From NCBI GenBank assembly GCA_041446545.1, contig JBGOEJ010000004.1:1-64000 (forward strand): a stretch of 64,000 nt of DNA. Reading direction: 5' to 3'. Below the pieces are notes generated by a model that worked only from the letters and a program-made list of their open reading frames with translations, ran no database searches and was not told the origin of the DNA. Position 1 is the stretch's first letter. Every line of letters starts with the position of its first letter. Made by a program: the position numbers and the translations under genes. This DNA comes from Fervidibacter canadensis. Lineage in GTDB: Bacteria > Armatimonadota > Fervidibacteria > Fervidibacterales > Fervidibacteraceae. This document shows, in pieces, positions 8,648 to 17,127 of the stretch.

Positions 8648-9316
8648 TCAAAGCACCTCCAACCATTTCGCCAAATCATCGGCGATATTGTTGATGGGCT
8701 GAAAAACGGAAGTCCCATGATGCAATTCTTCCATCGTGAAAAGGTAAACGCGGTCGTAAAGTGCCATCGCTAACCGCACGCTTTTGCTGGCTTCGCCGTC
8801 ATGAAGGGCATAGCGTAGAAAAACTTCATCCAAAGTGATGAAGCAAAAACGAATACCCCGTCCCCTTAAGCGCTCTGCCCAGAACAAATCTTGCTGGTAG
8901 CGCTCCGCCGCCGACTTGCAACTGTAGGCGGCTATCACCCTGCGAATGTCTTCCCCGTCAACCTGAAGGGCGACCATGTCCACCTGAGAAGGGGCGATGA
9001 CAGGTTGCCGCAATTCCCCCTTCTGCCAGACTCGCTCAGCAAGGATGCCCTCTTTCAACCAATTCTCCAATTCACCCCAACGCTTTATCGTCACTTGCCC
9101 TTTCAGTTGCTGGTTAGCATCCACAAGTTGCTGGACATATTTTTGAGCGATGTGTTCAAAAGCGGCGCCGCTGGCGGATTTCCAACTTTGTTCCGAATAG
9201 CCTTGTTGAAGCCACCAGTCATGAACTGCCTGCCACGCTTGTCCGGGGTTACCAAGGTCTTGCAGATTTCGCCAAAAAGCGTCGGCGAGGAGTTGCCATT
9301 GCTTCCCCTTTGCCAT
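8648..9316 (-). CDS. Probable type II restriction endonuclease (BsaWI-like)
   Basis: The partner gene of the methyltransferase, immediately upstream on the same strand. The core SQVDMVALQVDG, followed about 18 residues later by AYSCKSAAERYQ, looks like a PD-(D/E)XK nuclease active site (Asp, then S-C-K), and the next strand IRFCFITLDEVFLR fits the same fold. The SCK-x-x-x-ER arrangement recalls BsaWI-family enzymes, but the recognition sequence cannot be inferred. I start at MAKGKQ (9316), preceded by GGGTGAT; an in-frame start at 9352 is possible. The link to restriction is partly inferred from its neighbour. Confidence 0.65.
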   Translation of the reverse strand: MAKGKQWQLLADAFWRNLQDLGNPGQAWQAVHDWWLQQGYSEQSWKSASGAAFEHIAQKYVQQLVDANQQLKGQVTIKRWGELENWLKEGILAERVWQKGELRQPVIAPSQVDMVALQVDGEDIRRVIAAYSCKSAAERYQQDLFWAERLRGRGIRFCFITLDEVFLRYALHDGEASKSVRLAMALYDRVYLFTMEELHHGTSVFQPINNIADDLAKWLEVL

Positions 9317-9406
9317 CCGCTTTATCACCCCGCTCCATTTTGTCCCACACACTTTTCATCGTTGTCATGGGACTATGCCATTTCGCTTTGCGCCTGACGA
9401 CGGAAA

Positions 9407-10105
9407 TTAGCTTTCCAAAAAGTCACTGACGGGAGCAAAACTTTTTCGGTGGATAGGGCAAGGACCGAATTGGCGCAAGGCAGCAAGATGCTGTCGGGTC
9501 GGGTAGCCTTTATGCTGGGCGAAGCCATATTGGGGGTAGCGGCGATCGTAGGCGAGCATCAAGCGATCTCGGACGACTTTGGCGATGATGCTGGCGGCGC
9601 TGATAAGCGGGCAAATTTCGTCACCATCCACGAGGAACAAGGTAGGAACGCCCAAGTCGCCGAGGCAGTCACCGTCCACCAAGGCTAAGTCTATGCGAGT
9701 AGCGAGGGGTGAGGAGCGAGGAGTAAGCCTGTTGAGGGCGCGGCGCATGGCTAAGAGGGTGGCTTGGCGGATGTTGAGGCGGTCAATTTCCGCTGGCGAG
9801 GCTTTGCCGACGGCAAAAAGGGCACCACTTTGGCACAACAGGCGAAATAATTGCTCTCGTTGCTCTGGCGAGAGTTGTTTGCTGTCACGCAAAAGGGGCG
9901 GTTCAGCCAAGAGGAGTTCATGCAGTCCTGTCCTTTGTCTCGTGCCCTTTGTCCCGTGCGGCGGCAAGAGGATAGCAGCAGCGACAACAGGTCCAGCCAA
10001 CGGACCGCGCCCTGCTTCGTCTATGCCCACCAAAGTCCAACCCATTGTCAGCCATTGTTGCAACCGTTTCCGCGCTTCCTCAGGCGTCCATCGCTCCCCT
10101 CGCAT
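9407..10105 (-). CDS. rnhB: Ribonuclease HII
   Basis: Removes RNA from RNA-DNA hybrids, including single ribonucleotides. Signature motifs are present: GIDEAGRGPLAGPV with Asp29-Glu30, LRDSKQLS, DGDEICPLISAASIIAKVVRD, and YGFAQHKGYPT. The ATG at 10105 has GAGGT nine bases upstream, whereas the frame also allows a TTG two codons earlier. Two in-frame low-complexity segments (HGTKGTRQRTG and TPRSSPLATR) coincide with four-heptamer arrays at 9930-9957 and 9702-9729. They make the protein a little longer than usual. It lies 38 bases after the DUF255 gene and is probably co-transcribed with it. Confidence 0.96.
   Translation of the reverse strand: MRGERWTPEEARKRLQQWLTMGWTLVGIDEAGRGPLAGPVVAAAILLPPHGTKGTRQRTGLHELLLAEPPLLRDSKQLSPEQREQLFRLLCQSGALFAVGKASPAEIDRLNIRQATLLAMRRALNRLTPRSSPLATRIDLALVDGDCLGDLGVPTLFLVDGDEICPLISAASIIAKVVRDRLMLAYDRRYPQYGFAQHKGYPTRQHLAALRQFGPCPIHRKSFAPVSDFLES
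9702..9729. repeat. Four-heptamer array (GCGAGGA type) inside rnhB
   Basis: Four consecutive 7-mers: GCGAGGG, GTGAGGA, GCGAGGA and GTAAGCC. In the rnhB frame it encodes part of RLTPRSSPLATR, a surface insertion before the LALVDGD strand. Confidence 0.5.
9930..9957. repeat. Four-heptamer array (GTCCYTT/GTCCCGT type) inside rnhB
   Basis: 7-mers GTCCTTT, GTCTCGT, GCCCTTT and GTCCCGT. In the rnhB frame it encodes GTKGTRQRT, inserted after the first catalytic segment (AAILLPPH). Same 28-nt size class as the other arrays. Confidence 0.55.
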
Positions 10106-10143
10106 CGCCAAACGACCTCACTTTCCACCTGTCCAAGAAGCGC

Positions 10144-12438
10144 TCACGGAACAACCGTCAAGGGCACTTTCAGTGTCAGTTCGGCGGGCGCCAAACAGCG
10201 TCGGTCATCGCAGGCTTGGAACCGCAACCGCAAGGTCAACACATCGTCACCCTGCGCATCGGGTTTGGGGCGCAACCAAAGGACGAAGGTGACTGTCCCT
10301 TCATAAACCCGCACGGGAACATCGGCGAAGGATAAGCGGACTTCTCTTGCGGTGGGCGCTTCTACTCGCTCTATCGTCACCAAGCGGCTTTCGCCCGAAA
10401 AAGTCGTCGGTTGCAAGTTGGGTTGCGGTTCCACGCTGTTGATGTGCCAACCCTTTGCGAGGGCGAGGTGCACTTTGAGCGGAACCGTTTCGCCTGCCTG
10501 CAAGCGCAACCGATCGGGCTCCGTCCAGATGCGTTCAATGGGGCGCTCCGTTGGGGCGATGGCTTCCTTGCGGTTTCTTTGCCATTCGTCTAAGGTGATC
10601 AGGAGCGTCATTGCCCCACGCGGGACGCGCACCATCAAACCGCCGAACGCCGAGAGCGTCTGCTGAGTGATTTGGGCGTAGCGGTCATCGCCCGTCGCAT
10701 TCGCCAGCCGCAGCAACCCAAGGGTAGCCATCCCGTTGGGGGAGGGTTCGGCGCCATCAATGGCGGGTTTGCTGCGGGCGAGCAAATCCTTCCGCTGCGT
10801 CGTGAACCAAAAGCCGCCTTCCCTTTCGTCCCAAAACAGTCGCACCATCGTGTCGGCAAGTTCGCGTGCCCGTCGCAGCCACTTTTCATCGCCCGTGACT
10901 TCGTGAAGTTCCATCAAAGCGACAAGCAAGTAAGCGTAATCGTCCAGCATCCCATCAACTTTTGCGACGCCGTTGCGGTAACTGTGCCAAAGCGTCCCAT
11001 CGGGTCGGCGCATCATCGTCCACAAAAATTCAGCGGCTCGTTCAGCGGCGTGCCGATAAGTTGCGTCGCCGAGAAAGCGATAGCCCAAAGCGAAACTGCG
11101 CACTATCAAGGCGTTCCAACTTGTCAGCACTTTATCGTCGCAATGGGGTCTTGGTCTTTTGTTTCGCGCTTCCAGCAACTTTGCCTTCCATTCATCCAAT
11201 TTCGCCCAAAGTTCGTCGGCGCTCATGCCCAGCGTCTTCGCCCAGTTCTCCACAGGCGCTCGCAGCAAATTGGGGATGCAACCGTTGTAACCCGTGTGGG
11301 GGTTGACAAAGTTAGGTTCGTCGCTGATGCCGTAGATTTTGCAAAACAGGTTGCCCTCCTTTTCGCCCAAAACCGCCGTCACTTCGTCGGGACGCCAAAG
11401 GTAGAAAGCGCCTTCTTCTTTGTGGGGACTGGGGATCGGGGACCGGGGACTGTTAGGTGGGAGGCTTTCGGCGTCAAGGGCGGAGTAAAAAGCGCCTTCT
11501 GGGGAAGTCATTTCCCGCAGGACGAAGGCGTAAGTCTCTTGGGCGATGCGTCGGAAAAAGCCATCGCCGCTCAGGTGAAACGCCCACGAGTAAACTTGCG
11601 CCAGTTGGGCGTTGTCATAGAGCATCTTCTCAAAGTGGGGCACAAGCCATTTTTCGTCCACGCTGTAGCGATGGAAGCCGCCGCCGATGTGGTCGTAGAT
11701 GCCGCCATGCGCCATCTTCCGCAAAGTCAAATCAATGGCTTCCCACAACGGCAGCCGACGGGTCGCTTCGTAACGGCGGAGCAAAAACTCCAAGGCTTGA
11801 TGGGGCGGGAATTTGGGGGCGCCGCTGAAACCGCCGTGCGTTTTGTCTAACGAGCGCAACAACGCGTCTTCCGCCGCCTTGAGGACCGTCGCCATCGTGC
11901 GGGCGTCCAACGGTTGAGCGACAGGCACGGTCATTGAAAGTTCGGCAGAAATAGCGCGGGCAACTTCGTCGGCGGCTTGCAAAACTTTTTGGCGTCCCTC
12001 CCGCCACAATCGGGCGATTTCCAGCAAGATGCGTTTGAATTGTTCAGGCGGGAAGTAAGTGCCGCCGAAGAAGGGTTTGCCATCGGGCGTCAGGAAAACG
12101 GACATCGGCCAGCCACCGTGACCGTTGGTGAAAATCAGGACGGCGCGCATGTAAAGGTCGTCCACATCGGGGCGTTCTTCACGGTCTACTTTGATGCTGA
12201 CGAAGTGCTCGTTGAGGATGGCAGCGATTTCGTCGTTTTCAAAACTTTCCCGCTCCATCACATGGCACCAGTGACAAGTGGAGTAGCCGACGGATAGGAA
12301 AATCGGCTTGTCTTCCCTTCGGGCTTTCTCAAAGGCTTCATCACTCCAAGGGAACCAGTCCACCGGGTTGTCGGCGTGTTGCAGCAAATACGGGCTCGTC
12401 TCGTTGGCGAGGCGATTAAGGCGGCGTTTTTGGTGCAT
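10144..12438 (-). CDS. DUF255 (YyaL-type) thioredoxin-domain protein with C-terminal DsbD-alpha-like domain
   Basis: The N-terminus is a typical DUF255 start (NRLANETSPYLLQHADNPVDW), followed by the thioredoxin-like motif STCHWCHVMERESF and IKVDREERPDVDD. The middle resembles the alpha/alpha barrel of the YyaL/spermatogenesis-associated-20 family. The last 120 residues resemble the DsbD N-terminal domain, with QACDDRRCLAP carrying the exchange cysteines. A thiol-redox role connected with cytochrome c maturation is plausible given the neighbours; the catalytic reaction is not known. The ATG at 12438 has a GGAGGG site seven bases upstream. The frame stays open and hydrophobic further upstream, but without a good start. 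A heptamer array (11424-11451) sits in frame around NSPRSPIPSPHKEE. Confidence 0.85.
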   Translation of the reverse strand: MHQKRRLNRLANETSPYLLQHADNPVDWFPWSDEAFEKARREDKPIFLSVGYSTCHWCHVMERESFENDEIAAILNEHFVSIKVDREERPDVDDLYMRAVLIFTNGHGGWPMSVFLTPDGKPFFGGTYFPPEQFKRILLEIARLWREGRQKVLQAADEVARAISAELSMTVPVAQPLDARTMATVLKAAEDALLRSLDKTHGGFSGAPKFPPHQALEFLLRRYEATRRLPLWEAIDLTLRKMAHGGIYDHIGGGFHRYSVDEKWLVPHFEKMLYDNAQLAQVYSWAFHLSGDGFFRRIAQETYAFVLREMTSPEGAFYSALDAESLPPNSPRSPIPSPHKEEGAFYLWRPDEVTAVLGEKEGNLFCKIYGISDEPNFVNPHTGYNGCIPNLLRAPVENWAKTLGMSADELWAKLDEWKAKLLEARNKRPRPHCDDKVLTSWNALIVRSFALGYRFLGDATYRHAAERAAEFLWTMMRRPDGTLWHSYRNGVAKVDGMLDDYAYLLVALMELHEVTGDEKWLRRARELADTMVRLFWDEREGGFWFTTQRKDLLARSKPAIDGAEPSPNGMATLGLLRLANATGDDRYAQITQQTLSAFGGLMVRVPRGAMTLLITLDEWQRNRKEAIAPTERPIERIWTEPDRLRLQAGETVPLKVHLALAKGWHINSVEPQPNLQPTTFSGESRLVTIERVEAPTAREVRLSFADVPVRVYEGTVTFVLWLRPKPDAQGDDVLTLRLRFQACDDRRCLAPAELTLKVPLTVVP
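11424..11451. repeat. Four-heptamer array (GGGGACT type) inside the DUF255 gene
   Basis: 7-mers GGGGACT, GGGGATC, GGGGACC, GGGGACT. This is very close to the STRR heptamers of heterocystous cyanobacteria. In frame it gives a Pro/Ser-rich loop. Confidence 0.75.
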
Positions 12439-12551
12439 GGCAATCCCTCCGAGCACAAGGATGACGACGGTGACGACGGAAAGCAAGCCGACCGGGAAGG
12501 TAAAGGCGGGAAAACTTTTTCGGGCGCATCGTTCCTCGCCTCCCTTTCTCT

Positions 12552-13349
12552 TCACACCGCCAAAGTGTGTCGGACGGTCAAAAAGGTGAGGAGCAGGACA
12601 GAGAAACCGACGACAATGAGCCAATGCAACGCCGCCACTTCCCATCGCTTCACCCATCGGGCGTGCAAGTAGGCGGCGAAAATCGCCCAAGTCATCAGCG
12701 ACGCCAAGACCTTTGGGTCTGCGCCGATGGGACGCCCTTCCCATTTCGCCCAGATGACGCCGACCATCATTCCCAGCGTCAGCAAGGGCAATCCGATCAA
12801 AACCCAACGGCTGGCGAGATGCTCCGTCGCTTCCAAGGGCGGTAACTTTCGCAAAAACGCCAGAGGGCGTTTTCGCTTGAGCGACCAGAGGGTGAGCAGG
12901 TGAGCGACAGCGGCGCCGAAGGAAAGCGTCAAGGCGAAATAACCTGCCATCAACAAGCCGACATGCACGAGCCACAAATCGCGGCGCAAGGGAGGAGACA
13001 GCCGAACGGGCTCGCCGATGGCGCTGAAAGTCAACAAGACGGCGCTGAGGGGCAAAAGGAACGCCGCAGGCACTTCCATCCGCTGCACTTTCCACTGCCA
13101 TAGCCCTCCCGCAACGATCAACCCGCTCAGTAACGCAGCGACGGCTTCGGGCGTGTTCAGGCGAAGCCAACCCGTTGCGATGCCTTCGGCGATGAAGAGG
13201 GCATGACAGACGGCACCGAAAAGGCATAAGGAAAAGGGCGCAAAAGGCAACCGATAATGAGGTCGCCACAAAGTCAGCAACACCGACCCTGCCGAAACGA
13301 AGTAACTGACTGCTGCGAACCAACCGAAAAGTGCCCAAACGAATTGCAA
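12552..13349 (-). CDS. CcsA/HemX-like cytochrome c assembly membrane protein
   Basis: 265 residues with about eight hydrophobic segments. The segment VIWAKWEGRPIGADPKVLASLMTW, followed by FAAYLHAR, is a divergent form of the CcsA/CcmC tryptophan-rich heme-handling motif and the following His helix. Family members transport or bind heme for cytochrome c maturation, or, like HemX, modulate HemA. It lies in a cluster with hemA and ccm genes, so both readings are consistent. It starts 21 bases from the stop-side neighbour Uma2 and is followed by the DUF255 redox protein in the same orientation. Confidence 0.8.
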   Translation of the reverse strand: MQFVWALFGWFAAVSYFVSAGSVLLTLWRPHYRLPFAPFSLCLFGAVCHALFIAEGIATGWLRLNTPEAVAALLSGLIVAGGLWQWKVQRMEVPAAFLLPLSAVLLTFSAIGEPVRLSPPLRRDLWLVHVGLLMAGYFALTLSFGAAVAHLLTLWSLKRKRPLAFLRKLPPLEATEHLASRWVLIGLPLLTLGMMVGVIWAKWEGRPIGADPKVLASLMTWAIFAAYLHARWVKRWEVAALHWLIVVGFSVLLLTFLTVRHTLAV

Positions 13350-13369
13350 CGACTTTCACCTCGTTCGGG

Positions 13370-14017
13370 CTAAAAGACCTCACGACCCAGAAGTTGTCGC
13401 AGGACTTCAGCGGCTTTGGGGCGACGGGGCGAAAAAAGCCACTCTACCCTCACCCAAAAGCCCTTGAGGACCGACGACCGCACTACGCCTTCCGTCAGAA
13501 CTTCTTCCCGATAACTTCTCCCTCGTTTGCGCAACACCCGCAGCCGCTTATTGGGCAAGTCCACAAACCAAATTTCCCGCACGCCGATGCTTCGGTAGTC
13601 CAATTCCCGAGCGAGGATATCGGAGGGGCGGTCGGTCGGCGAAAGGATTTCAATGACGAGGTCAGGCGCTCCATAGACGCCCTTTTGCCGAACGATAGAC
13701 CGACGCGATAAGCGGACAAAAAGCAAATCAGGCAATCGGGCGCGATAGGCGTGGATGCGGACGGCTGTCCGTGAGCCCAAGACAATGCCTAATCCCAGTA
13801 TCTCCACATACATGCCCACGAGGCGGGCGAACCAGCCAAACAAGTCTTCGTGCTCTAACTCCGCTGCCATCTTAGCAATCACCATCCCGTCCACGAGTTC
13901 CACATCGTCGTCTTCTCCGAACATGTCCACGAACTCCTCAAAGGTCAAAGGTCGGGGTGGGATGAAAGCGACCCATCGTTCCCGAACTTGCCGCAAGTTT
14001 TCAAGGCTCAACACCAT
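13370..14017 (-). CDS. Uma2-family (DUF820) PD-(D/E)XK nuclease-like protein
   Basis: The pattern is that of Uma2 proteins: RPLTFEEFVDMF, VELVDGMVI, then PDLLFV, APDLVIEILSPTDRP with its Asp and Glu, ELDYRSIGVREIWFVD, and LRVLRKRG. The fold is that of restriction-like nucleases; the natural role is unknown and such genes are usually multicopy. I start at MVLSLENL (14017), where GGAGGG lies seven bases upstream; an ATG at 14032 has no comparable site. It sits between the selenoprotein-like TlpA gene and the CcsA-like gene, a position unrelated to its likely function. Confidence 0.85.
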   Translation of the reverse strand: MVLSLENLRQVRERWVAFIPPRPLTFEEFVDMFGEDDDVELVDGMVIAKMAAELEHEDLFGWFARLVGMYVEILGLGIVLGSRTAVRIHAYRARLPDLLFVRLSRRSIVRQKGVYGAPDLVIEILSPTDRPSDILARELDYRSIGVREIWFVDLPNKRLRVLRKRGRSYREEVLTEGVVRSSVLKGFWVRVEWLFSPRRPKAAEVLRQLLGREVF

Positions 14018-14042
14018 CGTCGCTCCCTCCATCGGTTGCGGC

Positions 14043-15437
14043 TCACTGCACCTTGAGGGCTTCCTCTATCGCCTTTTTGAGCCCTTCTTCATCAAAGCCC
14101 GCTTTCAGGTAGCGGATTTTGCCGTCTTTTCCGATGACGACATTTGTCGGGACACCCACCACACCGTAAAGTTGGGCGACTTTGCCGTCCTCGCTGGCGT
14201 CCACTAAGACGGTGTAGGTGAGTTTGTGCTTGCCGACGAACTCGCGGGCGCGTTGGAAGGCATCGCCTTCTGCCCAAACTGCCACACCGAGGACGACAAC
14301 GCCTTTGCCCTTGTAGGTTTGCCAAAAGTCCTTCTCCAAACGCGGAGCCTCCGCGTTGCACGGTCCTCACCAGTGGGCGAAGAAGTTGAGGACGACGACT
14401 TTGCCCTTTAAGTCGCTGAGTTTGACCTTGCGTTTGCCGTCAACGGTGGGCAACTCAAAGTCGGGGGCGGGTTGACCAATGGCGGCACCTTGCGGTTGCT
14501 TTTGTTCTGTCGCTTGTTCCAACTGCTGTCGCAGGGCTTGGACGATGCGAAGCCAAGTTTGCAAAGGGGCAAGGTAGGGGCTGTCTTTGAATTGGCGTTG
14601 AAATTCGGCGATGGCGTTTTCGGCGGCGTCCAAGGCTTCTTTCCTTGGCTCACGCAACAAGTTGATGCCGACTTTTTGGTGGATGGCTTTAAGGGCTTGT
14701 AGTTCTTTGAGCCGTTGGGCGAAAGTGGGTTCGTCCAGTGGCTTGACACTTTGCAAGTCCAATTGGATGGTGGCGGTCAAAGCATTTTGGGGCAATAAAA
14801 GGACGCCCTCTCGCCGAATCCGCACGACCAGACCCGTTTGGGCGCTGACCCAAAGGGAGTCGGCAATTTTGGCAAACTGCACTCCTTCCATTTCTGGCAC
14901 CGACACGGGTTTCGGGAGGGAACGGCTAATGAGCCAGCAGAGGGTCTCACCCACTTTTTCCTGCCCTCGCACCTGATAGCACACTTCCGCATCAACTTCA
15001 GGGCGCGGCAGCAACCGTTCTTTTGCCGTCCATTCCTTCCCTTCTTGCAAGCGATCAAGGGGCACGAAGTAAACGGGGAGAATCCGCAGGAAGTTGGCGA
15101 GGAAAAGCAACGGGGGCGATTCTGAGACGACTTGCTCAAAAGGCGGCACGGCTTCCTCGCCGCTGACACTGATGTCCAAAAAGCGTAGGGCGGCTTCAGG
15201 GGGGATGGGGCGGTCGGGAATTTGGGGTTGGAAAATCCGAAGGCTGGCGACGGTCGCTTGTCCTTTCTCCGTCACTTCCGTGACCAAATCAACGACCTGC
15301 ACGGTGGCAGTGATGCTTTGCTGTCCTTGTTGCAGTTTCGCCTCGCCGCTGTAGCGCAACTCCATCCCTCGTTTGAGGGGCGTTTGTGCTGCGGCGAGAA
15401 GACTAAACCCGACGACTAATGCCAGCAACCAACGCAT
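14043..15437 (-). CDS. TlpA-like thioredoxin selenoprotein candidate (in-frame UGA at WUGPC)
   Basis: From ATG 15437 (AAGGAGG site upstream) the protein begins with a signal peptide, MRWLLALVVGFSLLAAAQ. A roughly 300-residue beta-rich unknown domain follows, then a TlpA/AhpC-type thioredoxin domain starting at GQPAPDFELPTVDG. At KVVVLNFFAHW the next codon is TGA (14369-14367), and the same frame continues GPCNAEAPRLEKDFWQ and on through the complete thioredoxin fold (VGVPTNVVIGKDG) to a stop at 14043. The TGA sits exactly where the first Cys of W-C-G-P-C belongs. A perfect hairpin follows (see 14339-14357). I read TGA as selenocysteine at residue 357, with resolving Cys360; total 464 residues. 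A nonsense mutation is the alternative. It probably acts in periplasmic thiol-disulfide exchange for cytochrome c maturation, judging from the ccm and hemA neighbours. Confidence 0.85.
14339..14357 (-). promoter_or_regulatory. Bacterial SECIS-like hairpin downstream of the UGA
   Basis: On the transcript the stem AACGCGGA pairs perfectly with UCCGCGUU around a GGC loop. The loop begins 17 nt after the UGA and its first base is G. The published bacterial SECIS consensus asks for a loop 16-37 nt after UGA with a G in the first two positions, which this meets. The hairpin also codes for NAEAPR, so it is under dual constraint. Confidence 0.8.
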
Positions 15438-15465
15438 CCTTCCTCGCCTCCTTGCTGAATTTGGC

Positions 15466-16740
15466 TTACGGCGATAAGTTTGCGTCTTCCGCCTCCGTTT
15501 CGCCAAACAACTGGGACGCCACATTTAAGGCGCCATCGGAATGCGCCAAGCGTTTCAATTGCGTCAGGGGGCGATGGAGGAGGCGCATCGCCAATGCCCG
15601 CATCTTGGCTTCTATTGCCTGTCGCTCCCGCTCGGAAAGGTGGGGCAGTTCGTCAAAAAGTTCCTGCGCGGCGACCTTGGCTTGCTCGTGGGCTTGTTGC
15701 ACCAAAGAGACGATCAAGGGTTTGGCACGGCGTTCTCCCAACCAATGGGTGAAGTGGCGCAGTTCGGCATCAATCAGGGCTTCCACCTTGGGCACTTCTT
15801 TGCGCCGTTCCTCCAGATACTCGCGGACGACTTGCTCCAAGTCGTCAATGTCAAAGAGGAAAACACTGTCCAAGTCGCCGACACTCGGTTCAATGTTTCG
15901 GGGGACGGCGATGTCAACGAGGAAAAGGGGGTGGTAACGGCGCTGGCGCATCGCTTCAGCGACCATCGGGCGTGTCAGGACAAAGTTTGGAGCACTGGTG
16001 GACGCAATCACGATGTCCGCACGGGAAAGTTGCTCGGTCAACTGTTCAAAGGGAACGACTTGCCCTCGCAACTTTTGTGCCAACTCTTGGGCACGGGCGA
16101 GGGTGCGGTTACAGAGAAGCAAAGTTTGTGCCCCCGCTTGAAGGAGGGCTCGGGCGGTGTCCGTGCCCATTTTCCCTGCTCCGACCAACAGCACAGTGCA
16201 GGTGCGCAAGTCAGCAAAAATTCGGCGGGCTAACTCCACAGCGGCACCGCCGACAGACATCGCCCCTTTGCTAATCCCTGTCTCCGTTCGGGCGCGCTTG
16301 CCGATTTTGATGGCGCGGCGGAACAGTTCGCCCAAGTAAGGACCCACCGCCGCCAGTCGCTGGGCAACTTCCAAGGCTTCCTTCACTTGTCCCAAGATTT
16401 GAGTCTCGCCCAGCATCATGGAATCCAAACCGCAGGCGACGCGGAAAAGGTGACGAGCGACTTCGCTTTCTCGGTAGGCGTAAAAGCGTCCCTGAAGTTC
16501 GTTCACTTCTATCCCGAAAAATTCCGCCCACCAATGGACGACTTGCCGTTCCGAAAGGAGCGAGGTCGTCGCCAAGTAAATTTCGCTGCGGTTGCAAGTG
16601 GACAGCAAAACGACCTCGCCTCCGCTTTGTCGCCGAAAATGCTCGTAGGCGTCCGCCAATCGTTCGTCAGCGAACGCCACCTTTTCCCGCACTTCCACCG
16701 GCGCAACTTTGTGATTGGTGCCGACGACCAACAGGTGCAT
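15466..16740 (-). CDS. hemA: Glutamyl-tRNA reductase
   Basis: Reduces Glu-tRNA to glutamate-1-semialdehyde, the first committed step of C5-pathway heme synthesis. Motifs: GTNHKVAPVEVREK, catalytic Cys49 in LLSTCNRSEIY, GLDSMMLGETQILGQV, NADPH-binding LLVGAGKMG, and VDIAVPRNIEPSV. The C-terminal dimerisation helix is present. I start at MHLLVVGT (16740), with GGAG ten bases upstream; an ATG three codons earlier is less well spaced. It is followed, 28 bases on, by the UGA-containing TlpA gene, and preceded by the HEPN/nucleotidyltransferase-like pair, all on the same strand. Confidence 0.97.
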   Translation of the reverse strand: MHLLVVGTNHKVAPVEVREKVAFADERLADAYEHFRRQSGGEVVLLSTCNRSEIYLATTSLLSERQVVHWWAEFFGIEVNELQGRFYAYRESEVARHLFRVACGLDSMMLGETQILGQVKEALEVAQRLAAVGPYLGELFRRAIKIGKRARTETGISKGAMSVGGAAVELARRIFADLRTCTVLLVGAGKMGTDTARALLQAGAQTLLLCNRTLARAQELAQKLRGQVVPFEQLTEQLSRADIVIASTSAPNFVLTRPMVAEAMRQRRYHPLFLVDIAVPRNIEPSVGDLDSVFLFDIDDLEQVVREYLEERRKEVPKVEALIDAELRHFTHWLGERRAKPLIVSLVQQAHEQAKVAAQELFDELPHLSERERQAIEAKMRALAMRLLHRPLTQLKRLAHSDGALNVASQLFGETEAEDANLSP

Positions 16741-16827
16741 AAGGGTCATCTCCACTTGCGACGGCAACCCTTGCGTCTCTTACAACGCCCCTCAGCAACT
16801 TTTCGCTTTGCCTTTTCATTTCATCCT

Positions 16828-17127
16828 TCAAAGACCCCGTTCCTGTGCTTCCCGTTGGGTGAAAGGGACGATGACGATGCCAAAAGTCATGTCCATGCGT
16901 TTTGGGATGGGCAAAGTTTCGTCCAACGCCCTGTCAATGAACTCCCAGCGCTTGGCATAGTTTTTCCCGCGAAAGTAATCGGTGATGACGATGACATCGG
17001 CATGCTCATCATCGCCTCTGGGCACGACCCGCAACCGCAGCCCATACTTGGGCGGGATGCGAGGGCGTAAGATTTTCCGCAGCAGACGCGCTACCACTTT
17101 TCCCTTTGAGCGATCGCCTCTAACCAT
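16828..17127 (-). CDS. Degenerate nucleotidyltransferase-like (MNT) protein
   Basis: The segment LRVVPRGDDEHADVIVITDYF resembles the ARG-D-x-SD-x-D-L-x-V core of minimal nucleotidyltransferases, although the usual GS dipeptide is missing, so activity is doubtful. The rest (YAKRWEFIDRALDETLP, MTFGIVIVPFTQRE) matches the usual second half of such domains. GGAGG lies eight bases before ATG 17127. The gene overlaps the preceding HEPN-like gene by 37 bases, the usual arrangement of HEPN/MNT toxin-antitoxin pairs. Assignment is by inference from weak motifs plus gene pairing. Confidence 0.5.
   Translation of the reverse strand: MVRGDRSKGKVVARLLRKILRPRIPPKYGLRLRVVPRGDDEHADVIVITDYFRGKNYAKRWEFIDRALDETLPIPKRMDMTFGIVIVPFTQREAQERGL

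Noticed and set aside
10144..13383. A 1079-residue frame covering the DUF255 gene and the CcsA-like gene
   Set aside because: Its first 315 residues are the shadow of the CcsA-like gene in another frame; the DUF255 domain starts at 12438.
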